Assembly (NCBI GenBank): GCA_964519015.1
Contig: CAZFHZ010000036.1
Span: 1 to 30,114 of the forward strand
Direction: 5' to 3'
DNA from: CAZFHZ01 sp964519015
GTDB lineage: Bacteria > Blakebacterota > Blakebacteria > Blakebacterales > CAYUVJ01
Length of the DNA: 30,114 nucleotides
Part shown: one piece after another, positions 6,793-15,236 of the stretch
How positions within the stretch are numbered: position 1 is the stretch's first letter
Layout: every line of letters begins with the position of its first letter
Translations under genes and position numbers: made by a program
The notes under the pieces: generated by a model
Database searches by the model: none
The model's input: the letters and a program-made list of their open reading frames with translations, nothing else
What the model was told of the DNA's origin: nothing

Positions 6793-7838
6793 TCGCCCCC
6801 CACCCGGCCGTCCCCGATGCCCCCCGGCTGCGTCCGGGGACGACCCTGACCGAACTGAGCCGGGGCTCGGTCCTGGTCCGGGGCCCGAAGACCGACGCCT
6901 TTATCACCGACGGCGGGACGGCCGGCGTGCTGCAGGCCTGCGACGGACGGAGCCTGGACGAACTCTCGGTGGGACTCCGGGACCGCTACGGCTGGACACT
7001 CTCGGTGGACGACCTGCGGGAGATCCTGACCAAGTGGGCGCGTTACGGGTATCTGGAGGGGACACCCTTTCCCCACCGTCGCCTGGTGCGGCTCGATCCC
7101 GCCCCCCTGCTGAAGCTGCTGCGGCCGCTGGCCGGCCTATTCGGGCGCCGCTGGCTGGCCGCATTCTCCGTCCTGGCCGCCTTGGCCGGCCTGGGCTTGA
7201 CCCTCGGCTACGGAGCGGGGCTCCCCCCCCCCCTCTCCCGGCTCATCCGCACCGCCCCCCCCTGGGGGGCGCTGGCCACCCTGGTCTCATACTACCTCGG
7301 GTATATGGTCACCGCCTTCTTCCACGAGCTGGGGCACGCCCTGGCCGTTCACCGGCTGGGGGGGGAGGTCCCCGAGATCGGGGTCCAGCGAAACCTCAAC
7401 TTCTACGTGCTGAGTAACCGCGAAGTCCTCCAGAAGACCCCGGAGAAGCTCTGGTATTACGGCGGAGGACTGCTCAGTGACACCTTCTGGTGGCTGGGTG
7501 CATGGATATGGTGGCTCCTGGCACCTGGATACATTCCATTGTTCCTCCTTGTGCCTCAGTGTGTTTATTTCATCGTCCTCGCCTGGGCACCGACCGGCGC
7601 CAGTGACATGGCGTTGATGCTCCAGAGCGCGCTCGGCTGGGCGCTGCTCCCCCGTGCGTTCCGGCAGGAGGGCTGGGCCGGGCGGTGGCGCCGGGCACCG
7701 CGGCCCCAGGTGCTGCTGGAAGGGTTGCGCCTGGCCGCCTCGACCGCCCTGTTGGTCTATGTGGCCTGGCATGACGTGCTGCTGATCCTCGTGTATGCTG
7801 TCTACCGGACGGTCCGCCGGGGGATGAACCGGCTGTGA
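6789..7838 (+). CDS. PqqD-like domain fused to M50 site-2-type metalloprotease
   Basis: 349 residues. Residues about 15-95 resemble a PqqD-like winged helix (the fold of RiPP recognition elements, which bind leader peptides), including TAGVLQACDGRSLDELS and a final KWARYGYLE helix. A multi-pass membrane part follows, with zinc motif HELGH (H179, E180, H183) inside a hydrophobic segment and a later Asp in GASD (about 273) where the third zinc ligand of M50 proteases may lie; the usual NPxxxxDG form is not seen, unlike the paralogue at 8727. The ATG overlaps the preceding stop. It is probably an inner membrane protease or a protease-derived channel component. PqqD-like assignment is by pattern only and is less sure than M50. 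Confidence 0.83.
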   Translation: MIAPHPAVPDAPRLRPGTTLTELSRGSVLVRGPKTDAFITDGGTAGVLQACDGRSLDELSVGLRDRYGWTLSVDDLREILTKWARYGYLEGTPFPHRRLVRLDPAPLLKLLRPLAGLFGRRWLAAFSVLAALAGLGLTLGYGAGLPPPLSRLIRTAPPWGALATLVSYYLGYMVTAFFHELGHALAVHRLGGEVPEIGVQRNLNFYVLSNREVLQKTPEKLWYYGGGLLSDTFWWLGAWIWWLLAPGYIPLFLLVPQCVYFIVLAWAPTGASDMALMLQSALGWALLPRAFRQEGWAGRWRRAPRPQVLLEGLRLAASTALLVYVAWHDVLLILVYAVYRTVRRGMNRL

Positions 7839-7867
7839 GGCCTCCACACCAGAGAGGAGACCGGCCT

Positions 7868-8722
7868 GTGCGCAGGTATCCGCTGATGATGATCGTGCTG
7901 CTGGCGGTCGCCGCCGGCTCCGGCTGCCACCGGGGCGGGCCCGCCCCCTCTCTTGAGACGACCGTTCCCGGAGGGGGCCCGGCCTCACCGGCGGCCGGAC
8001 CCGGGGGAGCGTTCACCCCGCCCTCCCCCGCCGAAGCCCGGATGGACCGGTCCGGGATGCGGACCATCCTGGTGCCACGCTACCAGGTCGAGGTACGCAG
8101 CCGGCTGAACGGTCTGGTCCGCACCCTCCTGGTCGAGGAGGGGGACCGGGTCGCCGAAGGACAGGTGCTGGCCGCGCTCGAGGACGATGAGGTACGGCTC
8201 AACCGCGATCGGGCCGCCGCCGAGGCGCAACGAACCCGCGCCATATACCTGCGCAACCTTCAAGGCTTCCAGGAAGGGGGGCCGATCCGGGTGGTCTCGG
8301 AACTGGAGGTCGAGGTCGCCCGGGCGGAGTACCGCAAGGCCCAGGCCGACTCCGCGCTGCGGGAACAGGAACTCAACTACGCCCGGGTCCGCTCCCCCAT
8401 CCCCGGCCGGGTGGTCGAACGGCACATCTCCCGCGGGGACTGGGTGGGCTACCAGGACCACCTCTTCACGGTCTCCGACCTGGGGACGCTGCGGGCCGTC
8501 TTCGTCGTCCCGAACGCGGTGCAGTCGGAGCTGCGTCCGGGAGAGACCGTCCACCTGACCGTGGACCCGGAGGGAGAGGCGCTCGCGGTGGACGGGGTCG
8601 TGACCCTGAAGAGCCCGATCGTGGACCCGGCCAGCCAGGGGGTGAAGGTCACGGTCGAGATCCCCAACGCCGACCTGCGTCTCCGTTCCGGTCTGCCGGT
8701 CACCTTGAAGCCGGTCCGCTGA
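7868..8722 (+). CDS. HlyD/RND-type periplasmic adaptor lipoprotein
   Basis: A 284-residue membrane fusion protein. The signal peptide VRRYPLMMIVLLAVAAGSGC ends in a lipobox with Cys20, so it is likely lipid-anchored. A Pro/Gly-rich linker leads into a biotinyl-lipoyl-like half (EVRSRLNGLVRTLLVEEGDRVAEGQVLA), a short helical hairpin (about 105-165), the second lipoyl half (YARVRSPIPGRVVERHISRGDWV) and a beta-barrel region ending LRSGLPVTLKPVR. The GTG at 7868 is chosen because GAGGAG lies 8 bases upstream; a longer in-frame reading would start inside the preceding stop region. It should connect inner membrane partners to the TolC-family protein. No RND or ABC pump gene accompanies it. Confidence 0.9.
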   Translation: MRRYPLMMIVLLAVAAGSGCHRGGPAPSLETTVPGGGPASPAAGPGGAFTPPSPAEARMDRSGMRTILVPRYQVEVRSRLNGLVRTLLVEEGDRVAEGQVLAALEDDEVRLNRDRAAAEAQRTRAIYLRNLQGFQEGGPIRVVSELEVEVARAEYRKAQADSALREQELNYARVRSPIPGRVVERHISRGDWVGYQDHLFTVSDLGTLRAVFVVPNAVQSELRPGETVHLTVDPEGEALAVDGVVTLKSPIVDPASQGVKVTVEIPNADLRLRSGLPVTLKPVR

Positions 8723-8726
8723 CGGA

Positions 8727-10787
8727 ATGCCGGACGTCCCGACCTACCCGAAGCTGCGCGACGACGTCACCTTCAGTCGCGTCGTACTCCGGGGCCAGGA
8801 GACGTTCATCGCCAAGGATCCGGTCCGCCGCAAGTACATGCAGTTCGACCTTCTGGGCTGGAAACTCTGCCATCTGCTGGACGGCGGGCACACGCTCGAG
8901 GAGCTGGTGGTGGAACTCTCGCGCGAGTTCCCCGACTTCGACTTCGACCTCGACTACGTGCGCGACTACGTGCAGCACCTGATCGAGATGAAGCTGGTCT
9001 TCCGCGACCGCTTCGATTACAACGTGCTGCTCATGGAGCGCGTGCGGCGGGAGCGGGAGAAGCACAACACCCTGCTCCACATGACCTTCCCCGCGCTCGA
9101 CCCCGACGCTTTCCTGGGCTGGCTGATGGAACGCCTGCGCTGGATGACCAGCCGACCGTTCGTGCTCTTCTACGCACTCTTCGTGCTCGGCTCCTACTTG
9201 CTCCTGTTGATCGACCTCGAACATACCTGGCACGGCCTGGCGTCCTTCTACATGTTCACCGGCTGGTCGGTCGGGCAGATTGTGCTCCTCTATGTGGTGA
9301 TCATCCTGATCATCGTCGTCCACGAGTTCGGTCACGGACTGACCTGCAAGTACTACGGCGGCGAGGTCCACCAGATGGGCTTCCTGCTCATCTACCTGAT
9401 CAACCCGGCCCTCTACTGTAACGTGAGCGACAGTTACCGCTTCCCCCGCAAGCGCGACCGTCTGATGGTCATCTTCGGAGGCCCGATCGTCGAGATGTTC
9501 ATCGGGAGCGCCTTCGTCTACATCTGGTGGCTGACCGACCGCACCCTGCTCATCCATGATTTCGCCTTCAAGATCGTGATCTTCAGCAGCATCAGTTCCT
9601 GGCTCTTCAACATGAACCCGCTGCTGCGCTACGACGGCTACTACGCCCTGAGTGAGATGATCGAGCTCCCCAACCTGCGCAAGCGCGCCTTCCAGTATCT
9701 GGGCTACCTCTTCAAGCACCGTCTCTTCCGGCTCCCGGCGGAAGCCCCCGTGGGCGGGCGGAAGGAGAAGGTAATCTACCTGCTGTTCGGGGTGGCGGCG
9801 TTCGTCTACTCGCTGATGATCATCGCCCTGATCTTCAGCCTGCTGCGCCGCTGGCTGGTGGGGGGACTGGCCGCCACCGGCTGGATCCTGCTGGTGCTTG
9901 CCATGTATCTCATCCTGAAGAGCCATCTCAAAAAGGGGACGGCGTTCCTCCGGCTGGTCTCCCTCGACCGCTCCGGGATGGTCCGACGCAACCTGCCGCT
10001 GGTGGTGACTGCGCTGCTGCTGCTGATCACCCTGCCGGCCGTCATCCGGGTGCCGACCGTCGACAAGCGGCTGGCCATCCTGGAAGCCCTCGCGCAGACC
10101 GACATCGAGGCCCCGGCGCCGGGATTCGTGCAGGAGCTGTACGTCGACACGGGGGCGGATGTGGCCGCGGGAGCGCTCCTGGCCGTGATGGAGAGCAGCA
10201 GCCTGGAACTGGAACTCTCCGAGGTACACCGGCAGCGGCTGCTGCGGCAGGCCGAGGCCGCCCGGGCCGCCGCCGGCGGTCGGAACGCCGAGGCCGACCG
10301 CCTGCAGGATGAGGCCGATCGGCTGGCCGAAGGCGAACGGCTTCTGAGCGACCGTCGCGACCGGCTCCGGGTCACCACTCTGATACCCGGCCGGGTGCTC
10401 ACCTCCCACCTGGCCGATCTCCGCTACCGCTTCGTCCGTTCCGGAGAACTCCTCATGCAGGTCGGGCGGGTCGATTCGCTGCGGGTGCGGCTGGAGATCC
10501 CGGAGCGAGAGATGGCCGATGTGCTCATCGGCGCCAGGGTGAAGTTCAAGCCGGAGAGCCGGCCGTGGCGCGTAGCCATAGGACAGGTGGTGGTGATCGA
10601 CCTGCAGGGGGAACGGGCCGAGGACCGTGAGTCCTTCTACGGAGTCGAGATTCTCGTCGACAATCATGAACTCGGGCTACTGCCCGGCCAGAGGGGGAGT
10701 GTGCGCCTGTATGGCCGGAGCCGGTCCTTGTGGGGCCAGCTCCTGAGGAGCACGCTGCAGACCCTCCGGCTTGACTTCTTCCTGTGA
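8727..10787 (+). CDS. PqqD-like / M50 metalloprotease / HlyD adaptor fusion
   Basis: A 686-residue three-part protein. Residues 1-95 form a PqqD-like domain (RRKYMQFDLLGWKLCHLLDGGHTLEELV). Residues about 140-440 are multi-pass, with zinc motif HEFGH (H199, E200, H203) and the third-ligand motif NPLLRYDGYY (D303), as in 'putative peptide zinc metalloproteases'. After a last membrane segment (about 430-450) comes a HlyD part: lipoyl halves around EAPAPGFVQELYVDTGADV and RVTTLIPGRVLTSHL flank a coiled-coil hairpin, then a barrel region. It starts 4 bases after the adaptor stop with a weak ribosome site. Both catalytic motifs are intact, so protease activity is plausible. Substrate is unknown; the PqqD-like part suggests a peptide. 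Confidence 0.9.
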   Translation: MPDVPTYPKLRDDVTFSRVVLRGQETFIAKDPVRRKYMQFDLLGWKLCHLLDGGHTLEELVVELSREFPDFDFDLDYVRDYVQHLIEMKLVFRDRFDYNVLLMERVRREREKHNTLLHMTFPALDPDAFLGWLMERLRWMTSRPFVLFYALFVLGSYLLLLIDLEHTWHGLASFYMFTGWSVGQIVLLYVVIILIIVVHEFGHGLTCKYYGGEVHQMGFLLIYLINPALYCNVSDSYRFPRKRDRLMVIFGGPIVEMFIGSAFVYIWWLTDRTLLIHDFAFKIVIFSSISSWLFNMNPLLRYDGYYALSEMIELPNLRKRAFQYLGYLFKHRLFRLPAEAPVGGRKEKVIYLLFGVAAFVYSLMIIALIFSLLRRWLVGGLAATGWILLVLAMYLILKSHLKKGTAFLRLVSLDRSGMVRRNLPLVVTALLLLITLPAVIRVPTVDKRLAILEALAQTDIEAPAPGFVQELYVDTGADVAAGALLAVMESSSLELELSEVHRQRLLRQAEAARAAAGGRNAEADRLQDEADRLAEGERLLSDRRDRLRVTTLIPGRVLTSHLADLRYRFVRSGELLMQVGRVDSLRVRLEIPEREMADVLIGARVKFKPESRPWRVAIGQVVVIDLQGERAEDRESFYGVEILVDNHELGLLPGQRGSVRLYGRSRSLWGQLLRSTLQTLRLDFFL

Positions 10788-10789
10788 CC

Positions 10790-12700
10790 ATGACTGAAAA
10801 CAGCGATCGCCTGAGACAGGAGCTGGACACCGTCTACCGCCAGCTCGAACAGACCGCCAGCCGCCTCATCCTGGTCAACCAGGCGGGGGAGCTAACAGCC
10901 CGGTCCCACGACGTCGGAGAGATCGCCCGGGAACTGCTGGCGAGCATCCTCGACAGCGTGTTCGCGGAACGGGGGCTGACCCTTCTCTATTCCCCGGACG
11001 GGACCACCTTCGAGGTCGTCTCCGCCCAGGGGGTCTCCGAGGAGGATCTGGAGGCCTTCAAGGGGAGTGAAGCGGAATCCACCGCGCTCTGGATCGCCTC
11101 GCTGCGCGAGGCCCCGGTCACCCGGGTCGCCGTCGAGGAGTCGGAGGAATGGGCGGGTGGCCAGTCCCATCCCGCCTTTGCGGTCTACGTCCCCCTGATC
11201 ATCATGGAGGATCTGATCGGGGCGGTCGTGGTGGGGGCCAAGACGACCGGGGAGTCCTACGACCCGAGCGAACTCAGCTTCCTGGCGAACCTGGCGCATC
11301 ATGCCGCGGTCGCGCTCAGCCACGCCCGGCTTTACGCCCAGCTCGAGAAGCGCCTGCACGACCTCGATACACTCCTGAAAATCAGCCACGAGATCACCTC
11401 CACGCTCGACCTCGACCGCATCCTCAAGACCGTAGTCACCATGGCCTCCGCTTTGGCCGACCTGAGGGTATGCGCGATCGGTATCCAGCGCCGCGGTTCG
11501 CTGGGACTGGATGCCACCGGTGGCGACAAACCCGACCGGAAAGAGCGGGAGACGCTCGAACGGCTGCTCCAGTTCGTGGCGCTGGCCGGGACCGAGGTGA
11601 GCGCCACCCGCAGGGAGCTGCCCGAGGGGGAGAGCGGCAGTCTACTGAAGCAGTACTTCGAAGAGACGGGGGCGCACAGTCTCTGGGGAATCCCCCTGAA
11701 GGACGAGCAGGGAGTCCTCGGCGCCTACTGCCAGGCCCAGATGGGCGGGCTTCCCGCAGCCGAGGACACCGAACTGCTCCGGATCATGGCCAACCAGGCC
11801 ACCGTCGCCATCCGGAACGCGGAACTGTACAACCAGGTCCCCTTCATCGGCTTCCTCGAGCCGCTCCTGGAGAAGCGGCGCCGGATCTGGGCGGCCGGCC
11901 GGCGGCGGATCGGAAGCATCGCCCTGGGGATCGCCGCCCTGCTGGTTGTGCTCCTGGTGATCCGGGCCCCCTATCGGACCAGCGGAGTGGCGGCCGTCTT
12001 CCCCGGTCAGCGGCTGGAACTGAGGAGTCCCATCCCGGGCATCGTCGAAGAGGTATTCGCCTTCGAAGGCTCGATCGTAGGGCCCGACTCGCCGGTCGGT
12101 CGGGTGCGCAGTCTCGACCTGGAACTGAAGTACCAGGACGTGCAGTCAGCGCTCGAACGGGCCCGGCGCGATGAGGCCTCGGCCCGCGCCCGCGGGGACC
12201 TGACCGCCGCCCACCTGGCCGGGATCAACCACGCCTCCCTGACCGAGCAGCAGGGGCTGCTGGAACGGCAGCTGGCCGCCGCCCGGATCGCCCCCCCCTT
12301 CCCCGCCGTGGTGCTCACCCCCCACCTGGAGGAACGGCGCGGCGACTTCCTGGCCTCGGGGGATGTCTTCTGCGAGGTGGGTACGCTGAACGACCTGCGG
12401 GTGGAGATCGCCCTGCCCGAGAAGGACTGGCACGCGGTGGAGATCGGCCAGCGGGTGAGGATGAAGTTCTACGCCTACGCGGAGCGGACCTTCGAGGGAC
12501 GGGTGGACATCCTGGCGCCGGCGGCGCTCAACACCCAGCAGGGGGAGCGGGTACTGATCGTGACCTCACGGATCGAAGCCCCCGAGGGGGTACGCCCGGG
12601 CATGACCGGGGTGGCCCGGGTCTACCTGGGCACCCACAGCCTGCTCTGGCACATCGTGCGCCCCTTCGGCCGGTTTCTCGGCCTGCACTGGTGGGGGTAG
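10790..12700 (+). CDS. GAF-GAF sensor fused to membrane-anchored HlyD adaptor
   Basis: A 636-residue fusion. An N-terminal short helix precedes two GAF domains (about 35-185 and 200-350, each ending in the characteristic LANLAHHAAVALSHARLY or IMANQATVAIRNAELY helix), then a single membrane span (about 376-396, GIAALLVVLLVI). The rest is periplasmic and HlyD-like: SPIPGIVEEVFAFEGSIV lipoyl half, a short coiled coil, a second half at FPAVVLTPHLEERRGDF, and a barrel region VEIGQRVRMKFYAYAERTFEGRV. The topology places the GAF domains in the cytoplasm and the adaptor outside. The ATG at 10790 follows the previous stop by 2 bases; a GTG at 10784 overlapping that stop is an equally possible coupled start. 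It is the last gene of the operon. The sensory ligand is unknown. Confidence 0.88.
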   Translation: MTENSDRLRQELDTVYRQLEQTASRLILVNQAGELTARSHDVGEIARELLASILDSVFAERGLTLLYSPDGTTFEVVSAQGVSEEDLEAFKGSEAESTALWIASLREAPVTRVAVEESEEWAGGQSHPAFAVYVPLIIMEDLIGAVVVGAKTTGESYDPSELSFLANLAHHAAVALSHARLYAQLEKRLHDLDTLLKISHEITSTLDLDRILKTVVTMASALADLRVCAIGIQRRGSLGLDATGGDKPDRKERETLERLLQFVALAGTEVSATRRELPEGESGSLLKQYFEETGAHSLWGIPLKDEQGVLGAYCQAQMGGLPAAEDTELLRIMANQATVAIRNAELYNQVPFIGFLEPLLEKRRRIWAAGRRRIGSIALGIAALLVVLLVIRAPYRTSGVAAVFPGQRLELRSPIPGIVEEVFAFEGSIVGPDSPVGRVRSLDLELKYQDVQSALERARRDEASARARGDLTAAHLAGINHASLTEQQGLLERQLAAARIAPPFPAVVLTPHLEERRGDFLASGDVFCEVGTLNDLRVEIALPEKDWHAVEIGQRVRMKFYAYAERTFEGRVDILAPAALNTQQGERVLIVTSRIEAPEGVRPGMTGVARVYLGTHSLLWHIVRPFGRFLGLHWWG

Positions 12701-12733
12701 CCGGACCCGGCCCGCTCCCTTCCCCGGCTACTC
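12695..12733. terminator. Inverted repeat spanning both convergent stop codons
   Basis: GTAGCCGG (12697-12704) and CCGGCTAC (12724-12731) pair perfectly and extend outwards through a G-U and a G-C pair, with a 19-base loop. The repeat includes the stop codons of the GAF-HlyD gene and of the oppositely oriented permease. There is no T run, so bidirectional termination is only a moderate inference. Confidence 0.45.
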
Positions 12734-15133
12734 CGCCCGGAGCGCCTTGACCGGGTCGATCCGGACCGCCCGCCGGGCCGGCAGCAGGCAGGCCGCCAGC
12801 GCCACCGCGGCCAGGAAAAGGGTCGCGCCCAGGTAGGAGACCGGGTCGACCGGCGGCACCCCGAAGAGGAGCTGTTGGATCAGGCGGGTGCCGAAGAGGG
12901 CGGCCACCAGACCCGGTACCAGCCCCAATCCGACCAGGAAGAGCCCCCGCTTCACGATCAGGCGGACCGTGTCGGCTCCGGTCGCCCCCAGGGCCATCCG
13001 GATCCCGAACTCGTTGAGCCGTTGGCTCACCCAGAAGGCCAGCACGCCGTAGAGCCCGATCGCCGTGAGCAGCAGAGCGATGGCGGAGAAGAGCCCCAGG
13101 GAAAGGGTCACCACCCGGAACCCGGTAATGGTCCGGTCGAGCACCTCCATCATAGAGGCCGGCTCGGCCAGCGGGATGTCCCGGTCCATCTGCTGTAGCA
13201 GCTGGCGGATGGGCGGGATCAGGGCCTCCGGCGGGCCCGCCGTGCGCACGGCCAGGTCCATGCGGGTGTTCCCCCGCTGGGTGTGGGCGGTGTACATCGT
13301 CCGGTAAGCGTCACTGCGCGCGCTGGTCATCCGTACATCCCCGACCACCCCGACCACTTCATGTTCGACCTGCTGCCCCATGTCGATCACGATGTGCTGC
13401 CCCAGCGGACTGACGTCGGGGAAGAACTCGCGGGCCATCCCTTCCCCGAGCACGACCACCCGGGGAGCCTCCGGCGTATCGGTCTCTTCGATATCCCGGC
13501 CCAGGACGAGCGGGATCCCCATGGTCGTGAAATAGCCGGGGCGGACGAGCCGATCGTAAGCCGAACGGGTGTCCTGGGCCGAGGTGGGAGGAGAACCCAG
13601 CGGCCAGGCGTAGATGTCGTTCCAGGGGGACCGGACGGGCAGCTGGTTGATCAGAGTGGCCGATTTCACGCCCGGCAGGGCCTGCACCCCAGCCAGGAAC
13701 TCCTGGAAGAAGTGCTCCCGCTGGGCCGGGTCGGGGTACTTCGAACTCGGGACCTGGACACTGGCGGTCAATAACCGCTCGGGCTGGAAACCCAGATCCA
13801 CTCCGAGCTGGCCGGCCAGGCTCCGGATGAGCAGTCCCGAACCGATGAGCAGGAAGACGGCCATGGCCACCTGGAAGGCGACCAGGGCGGAACGCAGCCG
13901 GGCGCCCCGGCGGTCCTCGGAACTGCGCGAACCGGAGCGGAGTTGCCGGGTCAGGTCGACGGCGGAACTGCGGAGCGCGGGCATGATCCCGAAGAGCAGG
14001 CCGGTTGCCACCGCCACCAGCAGGGTGAAGAGGAGCACCCCACCGTCCAGGCTCGGTCGGGCGCCCACCTGTCCGAGCGGGAGCAGGCGCAGCAGCACCC
14101 CCTGGAAGAGGAGGGCGAACAGAATCCCCACTCCTCCTCCCACCAGGGCCAGCAGAAGGCTCTCGATCAGTTGCTGCCGCACCAGCTGCCGGCGGGAAGC
14201 CCCCAGGGCGGAACGGACCGCCACTTCGTTGACGCGGCTCTGCCCGCGGGCCAGCAGCAGGCCGGCCACGTTGCCGCAGGCGATGAGCAGGACCAGCACG
14301 ACGGTGGCCATGAGCAGCAGCAGGCCGGTGCGGACGTTCTCGATCATGTAGTCGCGCAGCGGAGTGAGCATGAGCGACTTCCCCTCGTTGCTCTCCGGGT
14401 ACTGCTCGGCCAGGGAGGCCGAGATGATGTCCACATCCTGCCGGGCCTGATCGAGGCTCACCCCATCGCTCAGCTTGCCGACCACCAGCAGGTTGTGCCA
14501 GCGCCGGGCGTCGGCCGCCGGCCCGTCGCGGTAAGTGAGGGTCCAGGCATCGGTATCGAAAAGGAAACGGAAGTCAGCGGGCATGACCCCGATGATGGTG
14601 AACGGATTGCCGTTCACATCTATGGTGGTACCGATTACCTCCGGCGAGCCGCCGTAGCGGCGCTGCCAGTAGCCGTGACTGAGCATGACGACGGACGGCC
14701 CCCCCACCACTGCTTCTTCCTCAAGAAAGGGCCGTCCTAGCAACGGGGCGGCCCCCAGCATGGGCAGGAGGTCCCAGCTCACGAAGAGCACGTCCGTCCG
14801 CTCCGGCTCTTCACCCCCTGTTACGGTGATCCGGTAGGACCCCCACATCATCATGGCCAGGGAGTCAAACGACCGGTTCTGCTGCTGATAGTCATACCAG
14901 TCGTAGCCGGACACCGGACCGTTGCTGGTGACGTTCCCATCGTACGACTTGCGGGCGATGACCAGCCGGTCGGCATCCCGGTAGGGGAGCGGGCGGAGCA
15001 TCACCGCATCGAGGATGCTGAACATGGCCGTGTTGGCCCCGATGCCGATGGCCAGGGTGGCCAGGATGACCAGAGTGACACCGGGCTGGCGCCAGGAGCG
15101 GCGCCAGAAGGAGCGGAGATCGTTCGCCGACAT
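12728..15133 (-). CDS. Orphan duplicated MacB/FtsX-type ABC permease (no N-terminal extension)
   Basis: About 801 residues in two MacB-periplasmic plus FtsX halves. It opens with a first transmembrane segment (VILATLAIGIGANTAMFSILDAVMLRPLPY), a large extracytoplasmic region, the FtsX core LLIACGNVAGLLLARGQSRVNEVAVRSALGASRRQLVRQQLIES, a second periplasmic region, and a final FtsX set ending in LPARRAVRIDPVKALRAE. This is the layout of acidobacterial-type duplicated orphan permeases. No ATPase gene lies nearby. The start ATG 15133 has GGAG about 6 bases upstream; ATG 15175 is the alternative but its purine tract is too far away. Unlike the two paralogues in this window, it lacks the helical N-terminal extension and has no adjacent PadR. 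Transported substrate is unknown. Confidence 0.9.
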   Translation of the reverse strand: MSANDLRSFWRRSWRQPGVTLVILATLAIGIGANTAMFSILDAVMLRPLPYRDADRLVIARKSYDGNVTSNGPVSGYDWYDYQQQNRSFDSLAMMMWGSYRITVTGGEEPERTDVLFVSWDLLPMLGAAPLLGRPFLEEEAVVGGPSVVMLSHGYWQRRYGGSPEVIGTTIDVNGNPFTIIGVMPADFRFLFDTDAWTLTYRDGPAADARRWHNLLVVGKLSDGVSLDQARQDVDIISASLAEQYPESNEGKSLMLTPLRDYMIENVRTGLLLLMATVVLVLLIACGNVAGLLLARGQSRVNEVAVRSALGASRRQLVRQQLIESLLLALVGGGVGILFALLFQGVLLRLLPLGQVGARPSLDGGVLLFTLLVAVATGLLFGIMPALRSSAVDLTRQLRSGSRSSEDRRGARLRSALVAFQVAMAVFLLIGSGLLIRSLAGQLGVDLGFQPERLLTASVQVPSSKYPDPAQREHFFQEFLAGVQALPGVKSATLINQLPVRSPWNDIYAWPLGSPPTSAQDTRSAYDRLVRPGYFTTMGIPLVLGRDIEETDTPEAPRVVVLGEGMAREFFPDVSPLGQHIVIDMGQQVEHEVVGVVGDVRMTSARSDAYRTMYTAHTQRGNTRMDLAVRTAGPPEALIPPIRQLLQQMDRDIPLAEPASMMEVLDRTITGFRVVTLSLGLFSAIALLLTAIGLYGVLAFWVSQRLNEFGIRMALGATGADTVRLIVKRGLFLVGLGLVPGLVAALFGTRLIQQLLFGVPPVDPVSYLGATLFLAAVALAACLLPARRAVRIDPVKALRAE

Positions 15134-15236
15134 GTTCGGCTCCAGGCTGGGCGGGAAATGGGACGATCCACTCATCGTCCGGCAGCAGTTCCCTCTATGA
15201 TGGATACGTTGGAACTCGGAAAGAGGTTTTCCTCTA

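Noticed and set aside
8700..10667. Long minus-strand frame opposite the M50-HlyD fusion
   Set aside because: Antisense shadow with Gln/Glu/His-rich composition and no domain; the plus frame has HEFGH and NPxxxxDG motifs.
15222..15235. AGAGG-TTTT-CCTCT stem after the OPT gene as a terminator
   Set aside because: Only five weak pairs and it lies at the very end of the coding sequence; not convincing.
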